From positions 48,980,001 to 49,044,000 of the forward strand of contig JBITNC010000001.1 in assembly GCA_050084985.1 (NCBI GenBank): 64,000 nt of DNA. Reading direction: 5' to 3'. The notes below the pieces were generated by a model. The model was not told the DNA's origin, searched no databases, and was given only the letters and a program-made list of their open reading frames with translations. This DNA is from Nageia nagi (lineage: Eukaryota; Pinophyta). The stretch's first letter is position 1. Each line of letters opens with the position of its first letter. The translations under genes and the position numbers were made by a program. This document shows, one piece after another, positions 45,465 through 59,039 of the stretch.

Positions 45465-48400
45465 TTTTGATGTAAAGTTAGCTTGTATTAAAAATAGAAA
45501 TACAAAAATTTATAACAAAAAAGGTTTGAGTGGTAGAGGATAGACCTCGTAGTTAAACCAACTTCCAGAGTTGGGATTTCAAAAAGAAACTAAAGCCACC
45601 GACATAACAAAATATTTATTCGAGGATTACAAAACTAAAACAAGCATAGTTGTAAACTTAAAGTTGCATGGGGAGAGTGGTTAGCGATCATCTACATCCA
45701 CCAAATTCTGTCAATTATTAGCAAGTATTGGGATGATATCCTAACCGGAGTTATCAATGCAATCAGGTGAATTGGGAGCCATGTCCCACCCATTGGTAAT
45801 ATCTACTGGAGTCTGTAAATCATGCTTAGTGTCCTAGCCGTCAGTTACTTTAATAACTATCATCACCTCTAGAAAAGGCCCCCAACCATCAACATGACAA
45901 GAAGAATCTCTTAGTGGTGGAGGCGGGGCACTCTAGTCACAAGGAGGAGGGAATTGATCTCAAATGTGTGGTGAGGGGCCACGGTGCTACCGAGACTTGG
46001 AACAGGAGCTCGAATGAGTAAGGGACTCCAAAGAAACCCTACTAACAACACATGGAGTATTGCCCCAAAAATCCAGAAGGTCATGTAGGTGGCTAAGCTC
46101 TATCTAAACTTTGTCAACCTTAACACAAATTTGCAACCAAGCATCATGGAAAATCAACAACTTCTTAGTCAGGGAGAAAGCAAAAGGCTTCAACTGATAA
46201 AAAATATTCAGTTCTTATCTTTCCAATATGGAACAAGATGGTAGTAGAAAAAATGTGCCAAATCTCAAAAAGAGCCAAAGAGAAATTAGGAGAGTCCCTT
46301 AGCAAAATATGAAACCATGCTAAGGAATGAGTTATATACTAGAAGAAAAAGGACTCAATCAAAAGCTAAGTAGACCTAGCTTTTGGGCATTCCCAAAAAA
46401 TATGAAAGTAAGATAAACACAACGTGGGTAAATAACCCCTAGATGGACCAACCAAGGACCTAGTGGAAGATTTTGAAATAGCTTGAAAAAGCCATTTTGC
46501 ACAATGAGTGGTACCTTGTATGTGGAAATAAAAAATGCCCATACCACTAGAAGAATAAAAGAGGCAACAATTTTCCTAGGCAAGCTTATGAAAACCTCTT
46601 TTGAATTTAGAATTGGACCAAAGAAAATCCTTGAGCAACCGCTCAAGTTTGAGAAAATAATTCTTAAAGGAGACTCAACAAGAGGAATAATAAATATGAG
46701 TAACACCCACAACCTTGGAATAATTTAAAAACTTCCCAGCCAAGGAGAGTTTCTTAGTTAACCAATACTCCAACTTTTGCTCAACCTTTTGAACCACATA
46801 GACCAAAGCTTTGTAGGGGATGATTGAAAGGCTAAAGGGATACCTAAACATTTAAACACTTCCCCATGAGTAATCCAATGCCACTGAAAACCTTGAATCC
46901 AAGAGGGCATATCACTGATAGACTACTGATAACAAGAGGTCTTATGCCATCACACACTCAAACCCAAAGCTTGGCAAAAGGTATCAAGATAAGAAATGAT
47001 ATGATGAATAGAATTCTCTTCCTTTTTTAGAGTTAAGAAGGAGTCATCTGCAAAATGACCATTAACAAGCTAAGACTAGGAGAAAGGGAGAGAGATACCC
47101 TTAAGATTACCCATAGACACTTGCTAAGCCGAAAGATAACCAAAGGCTTCAGCTGCTAAAATGTAAAGAGAAGGGACCAAAGGGAAACCTTGATGCACAA
47201 AATGAAATAAAATAATAGTAAAGGAATGCAAACCATTAATGGAAAGCAAAGCGACTATATATTGAAATAACATTTGAACTGAGTGGATGAAACATTGACC
47301 AAACTTGAGAGCTTTGAGCATGACAAGAATAAATTGCCACTCAATTCTATCATAAGCCTTCTCAAAATTAATCTTAACAAAAGAAGCAACTTGTTGGCTA
47401 ACCCTAGCCCACTCCATTCCTTCCCAAAAAGCTAAAATATCATCAAGAATATAATGGCCTTTAATAAAACTAGTTTTCTCAGGTTGAACAATCAAAGGAA
47501 GGAGAGGTCACAACTTTAAAGCAATAGCTTTAGCTATAATATTATAGTTGGCATTTAAAAGAGTAGTAGGTTTCCAATTTATAATAATCTCATGATCACC
47601 TAGCTTGGGAATAAACTTAATCATGTCCTTGTTGATTACTTTGCCCAAATACCCACAATGCATAGCTTCTTGATAAACCTTAAGAAGTTAGGACCAATCA
47701 TATCCCAATTTTTTTTGAAAAACTCATAGGGGAAACCATCTAACCTTGGAGCTTTATCACTGGCTATTTGAGTAAGATCCTCTTTTAAATCATCCAACAT
47801 TAAGGGATGGTCATGGCCTAATCATTGAGGAGAAGATAATTTATTGGGCGCAATAGCCATACATGTAGAAACACCCTCAAGGGTTTGAGCATTGGGTTGC
47901 TATGAAGCAAAAACATGAGAGTAATACCACTTAAAAATATTAGATATATCAACAATAATAGTGACCTAAGTTTGAACATCAAGAAGGGCTTTGAATTGAG
48001 TAGCTTGATGGGGGGCTAGAGCTGAATGAAAACTCCTTGGTCACTCTATCATCCACCTTGGTCACTCTATCATCCACTTTAAGCCAATGCATCTTGACTT
48101 TAATTTGAGCACTGTGAGCTTCATAAATGTCTATAATCTTAAGATCTTGGTGAATTTGAGCAGCTTGAGGTTGAAGTGCAATAGAGAAAGGATAAACATC
48201 TAGCTGTAGCATATCTCTAATTAATTCCTCTTGTAAAGCAGCATTAGAACAATATTAGGAATGAGAAACCTTTCACCCAAGAGTGCGAAGCAACATCATG
48301 GTGCGAGAGATAGCATAATTCCACCACTTAATGTGCCCATAACTACTAGTAGGTTAAGGAACCAAGTTCCAAATATGATGAATATGAGAAACAATAGCAA

Positions 48401-49830
48401 GATAATGAAGAAATGATGTGTTTAGGAAGAATTGATTTGTACATCACACAGGAGGTAGATGATCATGAGCAATGGTGAACCAAATTGATGCATGGTATGA
48501 GGTGGTGGTGCCTTGCACAACTTCCACAAATATAACATAGTGACTACGCTAATGAAAGTGAAATGTCTAATAATAAAACAACATGGCATGATCAAGCCAA
48601 CGTATGACATGAGCATCTTTAGCTTGGAAATTGGACCATGTGTACCAAATATGATATGAAAAATTAGTTGGTACAAAACAAGCATTAGGATTGACAAAAC
48701 CTAACTTACTTTGCATGAAGTACCAAGTGTGATGCTCCCCACTAGGCCACCTAGCAAGATGAATTCCAATCTTATTAGAAGCACACTCAATCATATTAAA
48801 TCCCCCACACATGCCCACATGGCTTGAGGTAGAGAAAAAGTAATCCATTTCCATAAAGAATAACATTTAGATGCATCATTAGAAGCATAACTATTTAAAA
48901 TACCAAAGGACATATCGACCACCTTGAGAATGACCCACATGGCTTGGTTGATGGGATCAGTTCCCCAAGTAATAAAATGGGAATACCACCTTTTAGCAAT
49001 ACATAAAGTAGCACCACCTTTTCCATCACAATGATTAGTAATTTAAAAGTGGCTCTCTAGCCAAATCATAATGCCAGTCGAGTACAAATAGAAACTTGAC
49101 ACTTTGATTTCTTATAAACATAAAAAATACAATACACCTAACCAATGCATGCAATCAATAATCTCATTCTAAACCAAATATTTGTGGGTATTGAAAAATG
49201 ATGATCCATAAAAATCATGAAAAATGATGATCCTTGATTTTGACATCCTCCTCTTCTAATTCCTTACACCCAAAGAGATATTCATAAAGAATTATTAAAA
49301 AAACCATCCTAGTGCTTTGGAATGAGATTTGAATGGTGTCATTTCTCTTTCTAAAAATAACCACGGGGAGGTACGTGACTTACGACCCCCATGTAATTGA
49401 AAAATTTCTTACCATTGAGGAGGGGAATGAATAATAACCATATCTTGGGAGTCTAAGAAAATTTACCCAAAAGATGAAACTATTATTGGGTGTGACACAA
49501 GTGCCAATGATTACTATGGACTCTACCTAGAAAATACCTAATCAAAGTGTGGGTCTTAAGCCATTAAACTGAACCAACAAAATCAATCAACGAAATACAA
49601 ACAACCAAAGTGTTATTTGGAATATTACCTCATGGAATAATTTCAACATGAACTTGCAAGGTCTCTTGCTCAACATTGGCACCATTACTTCCTCCATCTA
49701 CTTCACTAAGGGGTGAAATTGCTGAATGAGGTGGAGCTATAAATAAACGAGGCCATGGGGATGCCAAAGGTGATGACACCATTTTTAAAAGGAAATTAAT
49801 GAAAAAAAACCTGCTAATCCTATGAGAGGA
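45465..49830 (-). mobile_element. Decayed L1-type LINE
   Basis: Reads on the minus strand. About 49830-49300 gives an ORF1-like N-terminal part (IDFVGSV, WLKTHTLIRYFLGR, LNGKKFFNYMGVVSHVPP). At 48866-48430 there is an endonuclease-like part (GGFNMIECASNKIG, TWSNFQAKDAHVIRWLDHAM). At 48210-47990 is the linker before RT. The RT core runs 47495-46800 (KTSFIKGHYILDDILAFWEGMEW, VKINFEKAYDRIEWQFIL, LVNGHFADDSFLTL). The C-terminal part is 46712-46359 (LPLGPWLVHLG). The 3' end near 45465 finishes in a short A run. It has many stops and frameshifts; no target duplication was found. Confidence 0.82.
47040..47495 (-). pseudogene. LINE reverse transcriptase core
   Basis: Frame 47495-47124 holds RT motifs including FEKAYDRIEW and GFPLVPSLYILAAEAFGYL. 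The catalytic F-A-D-D box (GHFADDSF) follows at about 47062-47041 in the same frame after two stops. Catalytic aspartates are kept, but the frame is broken. Confidence 0.85.
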
Positions 49831-52596
49831 TGGTAGTGGCAATAAATGTGTATAGCAAATCCTCAAAAACCACTTCTTCTGAGATACAATATTATTGAGT
49901 TGTAGATTGAAGTTTCAACATAAAGTATTTTCATGGTAATTTGTTACAAGGAAAATATTTTATTGTTGAGAAATATAAATTATCCCTTCTTAATAAACTA
50001 GTTTATTATTGGAAATGGTAGCTTAGAAGAGCTATATGTTTGAATAAAAATAGTCTATATTGTAAAGAAGGTATCCTTGAATTTTATCATTGTAATTGAT
50101 AAAGATATAGAATTATGGAGTCACTTAGGAGGCTGGAGTCATGAGGCAAAATAGAGAACTAATTGAGATTGTTGAAGAAATATGTACAACTCTAGCCTAA
50201 CTTAAGGTTTGGTTAGAATTAATATTATAATATTTTTAAATAATTAATATTATAATAATTTTTAGGATTGGTAACTTTTTCTACCACTGGACATGATCCC
50301 TATGCCAAGGGATGGTTACCACTTAAATCTAATGTCAAATGCAAATGATTTTTGTGATTGATAATTTTTGCAAGTATAGAGATTAATGATGTCATTATAT
50401 TATTGCATACATCTAACTTGAAACCTAATTTCTATTAAGCTTTTGATAAGTCATTGATGATAAGAATACATTTGACTCATTTGCAATATGTTATACATTA
50501 TCACACAATTAGCAATGAATAGTCAAACATTTACAACTCTTATTTATAGTCTAAGAATATAAAGAGAGTTATTATTATTTAGTATTTTGCTCCATCAAAT
50601 GGATAGTTATGCTAAGAATTGAATCATGAGGAACACTCTAAAAAAATGATGAGGAAATGTTAAATGCTATACATAACTTAATAGGTAAAGTATAAGATTA
50701 AATGTGAAAAATCCAATACATTATATAATGATTAAGTATTTTAAAAATTCAATAATAAACTCCAAATAGAGTTTAAGGGTCATATTAATTAATCAATAGT
50801 TTTCATAGATAAATCACATTGTCAAGAGTATATGTAATTATGTATATTTCATTGGAAAATAATCATTATAGGTCCATTCTAAGCAATTTGTTAAAATATA
50901 ATTAAGTGATAATAATGTGTTAATTATTGAGATAAAAATAATTATTATCTCCCTAATATGGTTGTTACACAAATAATCCCACCAAGATGAAGTAGGAAGA
51001 CCAAAAAAATAACATATAATCCTCCAAAAAAACATTCGACAATGAAGAGCTTAAGAGACCAAAAGGGTGGAAAGGAAATATACCCACCATACTAAAGTTT
51101 GTTAGATTATAAGTAAACCATTTCCCTCTCTTAGGATTTTCAAGCCTCAAACTCCACATCAATATTCTCAATGAGTTTTGATACCACTATGTTGTTTTGC
51201 ACTCTTTTGTGATGCCACCACTCCAAACAATGCCCATATATCGTTCAATAATGGTGAGAGTCCATAACAATGCCCATACATGTCTCAGTCATGACAAGAA
51301 TCCTCCAAGAAACTCCCATGTGAATCTCAATTACAATGAAAGATCACTAAACAACGTCCATACATTACTCAATCATGGTGCAAACCCTCTAAACTATGCC
51401 TAGATGTCACTCGGGTCAATCTCAATACCACCCATCGAAAGAGGAAAATAAGGTTCGTATGATCCTTTCCTTGTCTGGCACATTCCTCTAGTAGAAAATG
51501 CTATCATATCCATCATCCAATGCCCCCAAAACTACCCAACACCCATCATCTAAAAAATACACAAATGCATGAAGGCCCAAGTTACTAACCTCCTAGCCAC
51601 TAGCCCCCTAGTTGTCATTGTCCCAAAATAAGAATATGGAAATGCAAAGTCATAAAAGGCAATGAGAGTACAACCAAAATTTGACTTTTCATCAAAAAAT
51701 GCCCACCATTGCCAATGTTGCAATGCACTCATCCACCAATATTTTGGCATCCATTCCCAATGCTATGAAATGTTAGGGTTTGGGTCCACCCATGCTTCGT
51801 GGGCAACCCCTTAGATGCATTGGGAATAAATATTTATTTTTATAGCCAATTTATCAACTAGATTACATGATGAGAATTTATGTGCTATATTCTTATTTGG
51901 CTTTGGGGAATATCCCTTTTCAATAATATAACTTTTGGAAGGGAATTTGTGTTTAAGTACCTAGAATAATGTTTTGATGTCATTTTTCTATTTTCAACTA
52001 AACTAATAAAAATAAATTTAATAAAATAATAAATTACAATAAATGTTGAAATGTACTTTTGTATAACTTAATAATTGTAAGTTCAAGAAGAACACTTTTA
52101 CTTTGCATATAAATTGATCTATATAATAATATTATATCTAAAATACATGTATAAGTTGTTTCTCTTGATGCATCTGAATTAATTCATCTAATACAAAGTT
52201 TGTATATTTTTGTTGAATTAATCCACTTAACACATGGTTTATACACTTTATAAATGTATATAATAAATAGTCTAACATAAAATGCATAATGTAATAGATT
52301 TTTAGTTGACATTTACTTATAGAAAATAATAAAACTATCCTTAGCCAAATATAATTATAGACATAATGATATTTTATTTTCTTTGTCCATAGTTAATTTC
52401 ATCATTATCATTATGGTAGTCAAACTTTTAAACTTAATTTAACATCATTTTCTTTATGATTTATCGTTAGTTATTAAACAACTTATAATTGTGTTGATTT
52501 TAGTTTTATGATTATTGATATTAATAATATTTTTCATCAATAAGGAAGTATTTTGAGGTTGGTTGGTAAGATGTGGTATGCACCATAGAGCTTACT
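49831..52596. other. AT-rich stretch, no gene seen
   Basis: Contains only short frames without recognisable domains and A/T-rich low-complexity runs. It may include very old transposon DNA, but I could not support any call. Confidence 0.4.
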
Positions 52597-52973
52597 TCAT
52601 CAATTGGATAAGATACTTCATGCATATCATAATTCTGAATAACAATGATGTTTTGTGACACCACCTATTACTTTATCTATTATTTTCCCTTTGTCACATT
52701 TCTTTTATCATTCTTTGCACATGTAATTCTTAATGATTCTTATCATCAGCTATGTGCTACAGTAAGGGGCATTGACACTATTCATATGGTGGTTGTGCTT
52801 AGAATGCTTATGTGAAGGTGCAATATGTGATTGATATTTATTAGATTTGGTAAGGTACATTATTTACTATAGCAATAACTAGTATATTTCATATGTATAC
52901 TACAATATTTGGATTGTAGAGAAATAATATTTTATTTATTGCATCGTGTATTATTTCCTATTTACATTTTTAT
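52597..52973 (+). repeat. Truncated left LTR of the Tat element
   Basis: Matches 57838-58216 (AAGATACTTCATGCATATCAT, GGTGCAATATGTGATTGATA). The first part of the LTR, including the TATA box, is missing. Confidence 0.85.
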
Positions 52974-53202
52974 GAACCCATTGTTTCCATCTATCTTTTC
53001 CCTCCTAGATAAGGTTTAGCAAAAATTATGATATGGATCTAGCTCAATCCATGTGTTTATCCAAGTGTGAGGTGTTAACATCATAATGGCTCAAGATTTA
53101 CCTTAGATGATGTTGAACCTGACTTAGGCGATCACAACCTTGACTCATAATATGACTCAATTTATTCCAAATCCATAGGACACAATAAGAAATAATAAAA
53201 AA

Positions 53203-54323
53203 GTGGCACTTGAGGTGATGGCCAAAATTGTAAAATTGGAAAATAGTAGATCTCATAACAGTAATGAAGATTATGATGATGTGTTCACTATAGCCTTATC
53301 AGTAGATATCCATAATTATCCTCTACCACTTTATCTCAAGGCCCCCAAATTCAAGATTTTCAGTGGATATCAAGACCCAAAGCAACATCTTATTAGATTT
53401 TAGGAGTGCTTGTTGAAACTTGGATCTAAGGATAAGTTGATGATGAAATTCTTCCCAAGGTGTTTGAAAGGTGATACCAATTAGTGGTTTTATAATCTAC
53501 TTGAAGGATCTATTGATTATTTTCAATCATTGGTGAAAGCATTTATGAATTAGTGCAAGCATTTATGGATTAGTACAGAGTTGTATACAGTGCATCAAGG
53601 AAATTATAAAAAATTGGAGAAGTATATCCCACAATTTAAAATGGTATGGAAAACCATTTGTATTCATTTAGATGGAAGAGAAATTTGTGGTATTATTTCT
53701 AACTCTTTACTCCCAATTTTAAAGCAACATACTCTTGATTATACTAAATTGGGCTTTGGAGTAATGACTAGAAAAGCAATGTTGAAAGAAAAGGTATTGG
53801 TTGAATTAGGGACATTCAAATATGCAAGTTCAACATAGAACAAGGAAAATAAAAAACCATATGTAAAAATAGAAGAGAAGAATGTCAATATGGCTGATAA
53901 ATTGGCTCTTATGAGATCTAATACAAAAAGGAGTTGTACATTCACCTTCCTGGTCCACCTAAGATAATTTTGCAGGACTTGATTGAGAAGGGCTTATTAA
54001 GGCCATTGGAAAGAAAATCAAAAGATGATAATTTATTTATGGGGAACTCAAAGGCTTATTATTCATATCATCAAATAAGAGGGCATGCAACAAATAGTTG
54101 TAAAAATCTTGAAGAGGATATACTAGATCTGATTGCTCAAGCAAAATATGAAATCAATGAAAATGTTCCAAATTTGGATCAAGCTATGAATGCTATAAGA
54201 GTGGATAAGGATATTTGCACTACATTCAGAAGAGGACATCTGAGGTCTAACCCACATCCACAACCAAACCAAAATCAAGATGCAAATGAATGTGTAAGTC
54301 TTCCACTAGATCTAATAGCTTAG
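53203..54323 (+). pseudogene. Tat-element gag
   Basis: 53203-53400 (LKAPKFKIFSGYQDPKQHLIRF), then after a stop KLGSKDKLMMKFFPRCLKGD, then 53581-53838, then 53934-54323 (YSYHQIRGHATNSCKNLEEDI, zinc-knuckle-like CX-type remnants). The order and spacing match a Tat-group gag; many TAG/TAA stops. Confidence 0.75.
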
Positions 54324-54416
54324 AGAATGATTGAATAGTTAAAAACTACTCCTGTTAAAATTAGCTTATTTGATTTCATTACTACATCTAAGATACATAG
54401 AGAAGTCTTATCTAAT

Positions 54417-54776
54417 TTGTTAAAAAAAGAAATAGTTCCTAATAACATTTTTGATACTATGTATTTTGAAAAAATTCAATCCATTTTAGATTGTGATGAT
54501 ATATCTTTCTTTAGATATGAAAAACTTAGTAAGGAACTAATAGCTGAATGCTTAGCACTTTTTATTACTCTAATGATACATGATTTAGAGATAAAAAGAG
54601 CAATGGTAGATTCTGGTTCAGCTATTAATGTTTGTTCTCAAAAATTCTTACAACAATTAGAAAGTAATGATGTACCTATCCCAACCTTAGAAGAGCCAAC
54701 TTTTAGAATAAGTTTGTATGATTTTAGATATGAAAATCTAAGGGAATGTATAGAATTGAGAATTTTGTTATGCTAG
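54417..54776 (+). pseudogene. Tat-element protease
   Basis: 119 codons ending with a protease domain: DLEIKRAMVDSGSAINVCSQ. The active-site triplet D-S-G is intact here, unlike in the chromovirus. The frame stops soon after. Confidence 0.8.
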
Positions 54777-55689
54777 TTTTTGTAAAAGACTTGGGTTGTT
54801 TGAAAATTATAAGTAAATTCAGGTGTGCATGATGTGCTAAAGGTGTTGTAGGACATGGAAACCATGAAACAAAAGGAAAAATGAGTGGTTGTTATTCAAT
54901 AACATATTTATCTCCGAAACTTGTTCAATCAAATAAAAAAATGGAAAACAAGAATACAAGCAATTCTTTTCCATATCCCTTTGTACATGAATACATGGTT
55001 GATAATTGCAAATATAAAGGGGGAAGATTAGGAAACTAAAAATAGGGAATTAATTCTTTTCCTATTACTTTAGGAGCTCACAAAGATAAAAAAGGATTAG
55101 GTAGTGATCATAATAAAAAATAAACAATAGTACCTATTAAGTTTATTCTTGAAAGCAATATGATATAGTTGTGTGATGAAATTGATGAGAAAAAAATGGA
55201 TAGATGATACTATACCACCTGATTTTGATTGCTTTTCTAATGATTATGACATATTAAAATACACGAGGGCAAATTTAGAATTTACCAAATCAAATCCAAA
55301 AAGGTAACCAAGTTATGTTCTTATTCAATATGGATATTTTGGACAAGAGATAAACTTTAATGAAGTTTTTCAGGTACAACAAACTGATGAAGATGATATT
55401 AACAATCAAGAAATACCAATATTGGAAGAGTTACCTTTATTATTTTGAAGAAAATATGAGTCTAAATTTTCAAAAAAAGAGTTGATGAAAGTTAACATTG
55501 GCACAAGTGATCAAGAGAGGTTGATAAAAATTAGAGCTGCTCTCCCAATACCATCCCAAGAAAGGTACACAAATAAGTTCATTGAATGAAATAAAATTTT
55601 TTTCTTGGTCTTATTATAATATGCTTGATTTATATACATCTTTTTCATGCATAGTTTTCCACTTAAAAAAAGGATAAACCTATAAAGAA

Positions 55690-56025
55690 AAAACCAAGGA
55701 AGATGCATCCATCAAAAGCATTGCTAGTAAAGAAAGAAATTGAAAAGTATTTGAATGCTGGTTTTATTAATCCTATAGATTATTCAAAATGGATGGATAA
55801 TATTGTTCTATTACTAAACCAACTAGAGAAATAAGGATTTGTACTGACTTTAGAGATATAAATAATGCATGTCCAAAAGATGATTTTCCTTTGCCAAAAA
55901 TTGATATGATTGTTGATAGAATTGTTGGTCATGATACATTATATTTTATGGATGGTTTCTCTAGTTACAATCAAATTTAAATTAATTCAGTTGATCAATA
56001 TAAAATAATATTCACTACACCATAG
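55690..56025 (+). pseudogene. Tat-element RT, N-terminal part
   Basis: MHPSKALLVKKEIEKYLNAG, FINPIDYSKWMDNIV, then after a frameshift REIRICTDFRDINNACPKDD and LPKIDMIVDRIVG. The catalytic DD box is absent because the sequence jumps into integrase at about 56025-56100. Confidence 0.82.
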
Positions 56026-56084
56026 GAAACGTTTTTTTTGGAAAGAGATTGGCATATTATCAAATACATGGGATAGATACAAAA

Positions 56085-56623
56085 GAGATTGACTTGAACA
56101 ATTACCATATGCATTATGGGCATATAGAACAAGTATTAGAATAATAAAGGGGGTAATTCCATTCTCATTGGTTTATGGTGATGAAGTAGTTGTACCATTA
56201 GATCTTGATGTTTCATCTTTAAGGATATCATAACAAGGAGACACATAAGATGTGGATGCTTGAAAAGCAAGATTGCAACAATTAGAAGCTCTCGATGAAA
56301 AAAGGATTCATGCTATTGAACATCAAAAATCATATCATGCAAGGTTAAAAAGGGCCTTTGGAAAAATGATTAAGCTAAAGATGTTTCAAGGTGGAGATTT
56401 GGTACTGAAAGAGAATATTAACAAGATTACTGCAAATGATGAGGTAAAAGGAAAATTTGAAACAAATTGGTTAGGACCTTTTGTTGTTGTGGAAGCTATA
56501 GGATTAAGTGCATATAAGTTATCTTTGATGGATGTAAAAGAAAGAAAAAAACCTTCAATGTTACTCATATTAATTATTTTATGCATAAAGTGCACAATTT
56601 GGTACCTCAAAAATCAACAATGA
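56085..56623 (+). pseudogene. Tat-element integrase, C-terminal part
   Basis: LPYALWAYRTSIR-like and PFSLVYGDEVVVPLDLDVSS, then frame 56273-56623 with QLEALDEKRIHAIEHQKSYH, GDLVLKENINKI and TNWLGPFVVVEAIGLSAYKL. There is no chromodomain. The DDE core is deleted. Confidence 0.85.
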
Positions 56624-56759
56624 ATCTTAATGAGGTACATGTATATTATGTTTTCTTTCAATCTCAAGTTTTATTTTTTATTTTGAAACAACATTAACAT
56701 CATGTTTCTTACTTGTTAATAATTGATGCCATGATTTTTATAAAGATAAAAAAATAAAA

Positions 56760-57140
56760 TAATGGTAAATATAATATCTTCATATTAGGGACATAAAATA
56801 CTTGATCGTTGATGGCCAACGATACAATTAGTGAGAGTTCACTCACTTAAATGTAAATTGATGATGCAACTATAAGGATATGGACATTGGTTCATACCTA
56901 ATGGATGGTACACCTTGCTGTGTATCCCAAATGCTTATGATTACAACTTTAAAAGTATAATATCTTTGAATCAAGGACATAAAATGCTTGATCATTGATG
57001 GCCAATGATATAGATAGTGAGAGGTCACTCACTTAAATGTAAACTAGTGATGCAAATGTAAGTGAGAATGTTGAGATTAGATCATAAATAATGAATGATG
57101 CATTTCATTATGTATCCATAAAGCATGCTAATACAATCTT
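56760..57140. repeat. Two-copy tandem repeat in the Tat 3' region
   Basis: Units starting near 56790 and 56976 (186-bp period) share ACATAAAAT, TTGATGGCCAA and TCACTCACTTAAATGTAAA. Confidence 0.88.
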
Positions 57141-57578
57141 CTATCACAAGGTATTTTCTAATCTAATTTTTCTCTACATGTTAAAAAAATTGACAAGATT
57201 GAAGGCGTCCATGCTGTGATAGCAAAGATGATACATTTATAGCATCATTTTTTATACCTCAAAAAGAGTTAGAATGCTAAAATTATCCTTTTATGTACCC
57301 AAATATGGCAATCAAGATGTCAAACTTCATAAATAAAGAAGTATTTTAGACCATACTGAAGTATCACAATGGGAAAGTTGTTAAGGTATATTGTATTGGC
57401 TGCACCAAAAAAGAAGAATGTTCCTAGGGAAACCAAACCAAAGTGGGAAGAGAAGGGACTTGCATTAGAAAATCATGTTGTTGAGTAAAGAGTTCAAAGT
57501 TCTCAAAATTTGCTTATACTATTCTTATTTGGACATGTAACTCAATGTATTTCATTACACCTCCAAAGAGGGGAAAAA

Positions 57579-58216
57579 TGTAGACACCTAAAAATGAATT
57601 CTTATTAATAAGAATTCATTTCTATAGCATAAAAAGATATATGTTGTAAACAAGAGGGTTATAATATACCCAAGATATTATTTTTAATGTAATAGGATCA
57701 CTAAACAATGTAAGTGGTATCAAATGCCCAAAAAGGCACTATTGAATATGTAATGTATGATGATACCAAGGCAAGGAGAAGATCCAAATGTGGCTATAAA
57801 AGAATATCAAAGACAAATTTTGACATATAAGTATCATCATCAACTAGATAAGATACTTCATGCATATCATACTTCTGAATAACAATGATATTTTGTAACA
57901 CCACCTATTAGTTGATCTATTATTATCCCTTTGTTGCATTCCTTTTACCATTGTTTGCACATCTAATTCTTAATGGTTCACACCATTGGTAATATGCTAT
58001 AGTAAGGGGAATCAACACTGCACATATGGTGATTATGCTTAAAATGCTTGTGAGAAGGTGCAATATGTGATTGATATTTGTCAGATCTAGTAAGGTACAT
58101 TATTTACTATAGAAATAATTAGTATATTTCAGATGTATATTGCAATATTTGGATTATAGAGAAATAGTGTTTTGTTGATTGCATCATGCATTATTTCCTA
58201 TCTACATTTCTATTCA
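57579..58216 (+). repeat. Right LTR of the Tat element
   Basis: About 638 bp from TGTAGACACC to TTCTATTCA. A TATA-like GGCTATAAAAG lies at 57793-57803. The end is set by where similarity to the left copy stops. Confidence 0.8.
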
Positions 58217-58953
58217 CTTCATGTTCACATTTACCAATTAGGGGAGATTATACTGGCAACCTAAAGAATCAAACGTACATCATGTGGCTATATAGTGAAG
58301 AGAGTTATTGAATTTTTCATTAACATTATTTCATAATAAAAATTTTGTTGTTGGATTTTGTGTAGCCAATGTAGGATCTTGATTGTTATGTTTTGAGTTC
58401 ACTTTTAACTTATTCCTTGATTGCATTTGTTAATATTAGTGATTTCAATCTTGATGTTTGAACAATTCCTTCTTGTAACATTTGTTTTTTGCTTATCTTG
58501 TTGATGCTTAGTTCCTTTTGTACATATATTTGATTTCAAATTTAAGTTTATTCTAACTTACTACTTAAATATAGTAGTGAAAAATTTGGATTTTTTTTAT
58601 TGATTTTGATGAATATGTATGTTGCCAATGTTTTGGTTAAAATATTTGTTGAGTTCTCTCGAGGATTATTTAAAATGATTTAATATAATTTAAAATGAAC
58701 ATATAATTTTTTATTGATTATATTGATCTATAGCTTTAGATATTGTAAAAATAGTTGTTTGTTCTTCTTGCTTATTTTTAAGTCTCAAAAAATCTTTCTA
58801 AGCAATATTGTCCATATTCTAGTTGTTTCCAAAGACTTTCTTAGCTTGAGTTGCTAGCAATGATATAGTAGATTACTTATTATAATGATGTGAATCCTTA
58901 GTTTCTATTACTATGCACATTTTTCACATTGTTATTTTACCATTTTATAACAA
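58217..58953. other. Likely left LTR of a Copia element, start unclear
   Basis: AT-rich sequence ending in TTATAACA at 58952, directly before a degenerate primer site, so it should contain the 5' LTR of the following Copia element. The LTR start could not be set. Confidence 0.4.
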
Positions 58954-58970
58954 TTAGTATTAGAACTAGG
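58954..58970 (+). other. Degenerate Copia primer binding site
   Basis: TTAGTATTAGAACTAGG differs from the plant Copia consensus TTGGTATCAGAGCTAGG only by G-to-A and C-to-T changes. Confidence 0.65.
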
Positions 58971-59039
58971 ATTTTTCTTTAGGAGGGTTTTAGATATGTG
59001 AGGGTTGAATAATCCTTTTTTGAGTGGTAACTTTGCGAT

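Larger units (their letters stand above)
52597..58216 (+). mobile_element. Deleted Tat-type Ty3 element
   Basis: A direct repeat pair, 52597-52973 and 57838-58216, is the shared part of its LTRs. The right LTR starts at 57579 (TGTAGACACC) after a purine tract (AAAGAGGGGAAAAA). The left LTR lacks its first 260 bp. Inside are gag, protease, a partial RT and an integrase C-terminus; most of RT, RNase H and the integrase core are deleted at about 56025. The protein marks fit the Tat group of non-chromoviral Ty3 elements. A two-copy tandem repeat lies between integrase and the right LTR. Confidence 0.82.

Noticed and set aside
49831-52596. Several ORFs of 60-70 codons
   Set aside because: No domains, no codon pattern, and typical chance length for AT-rich DNA.
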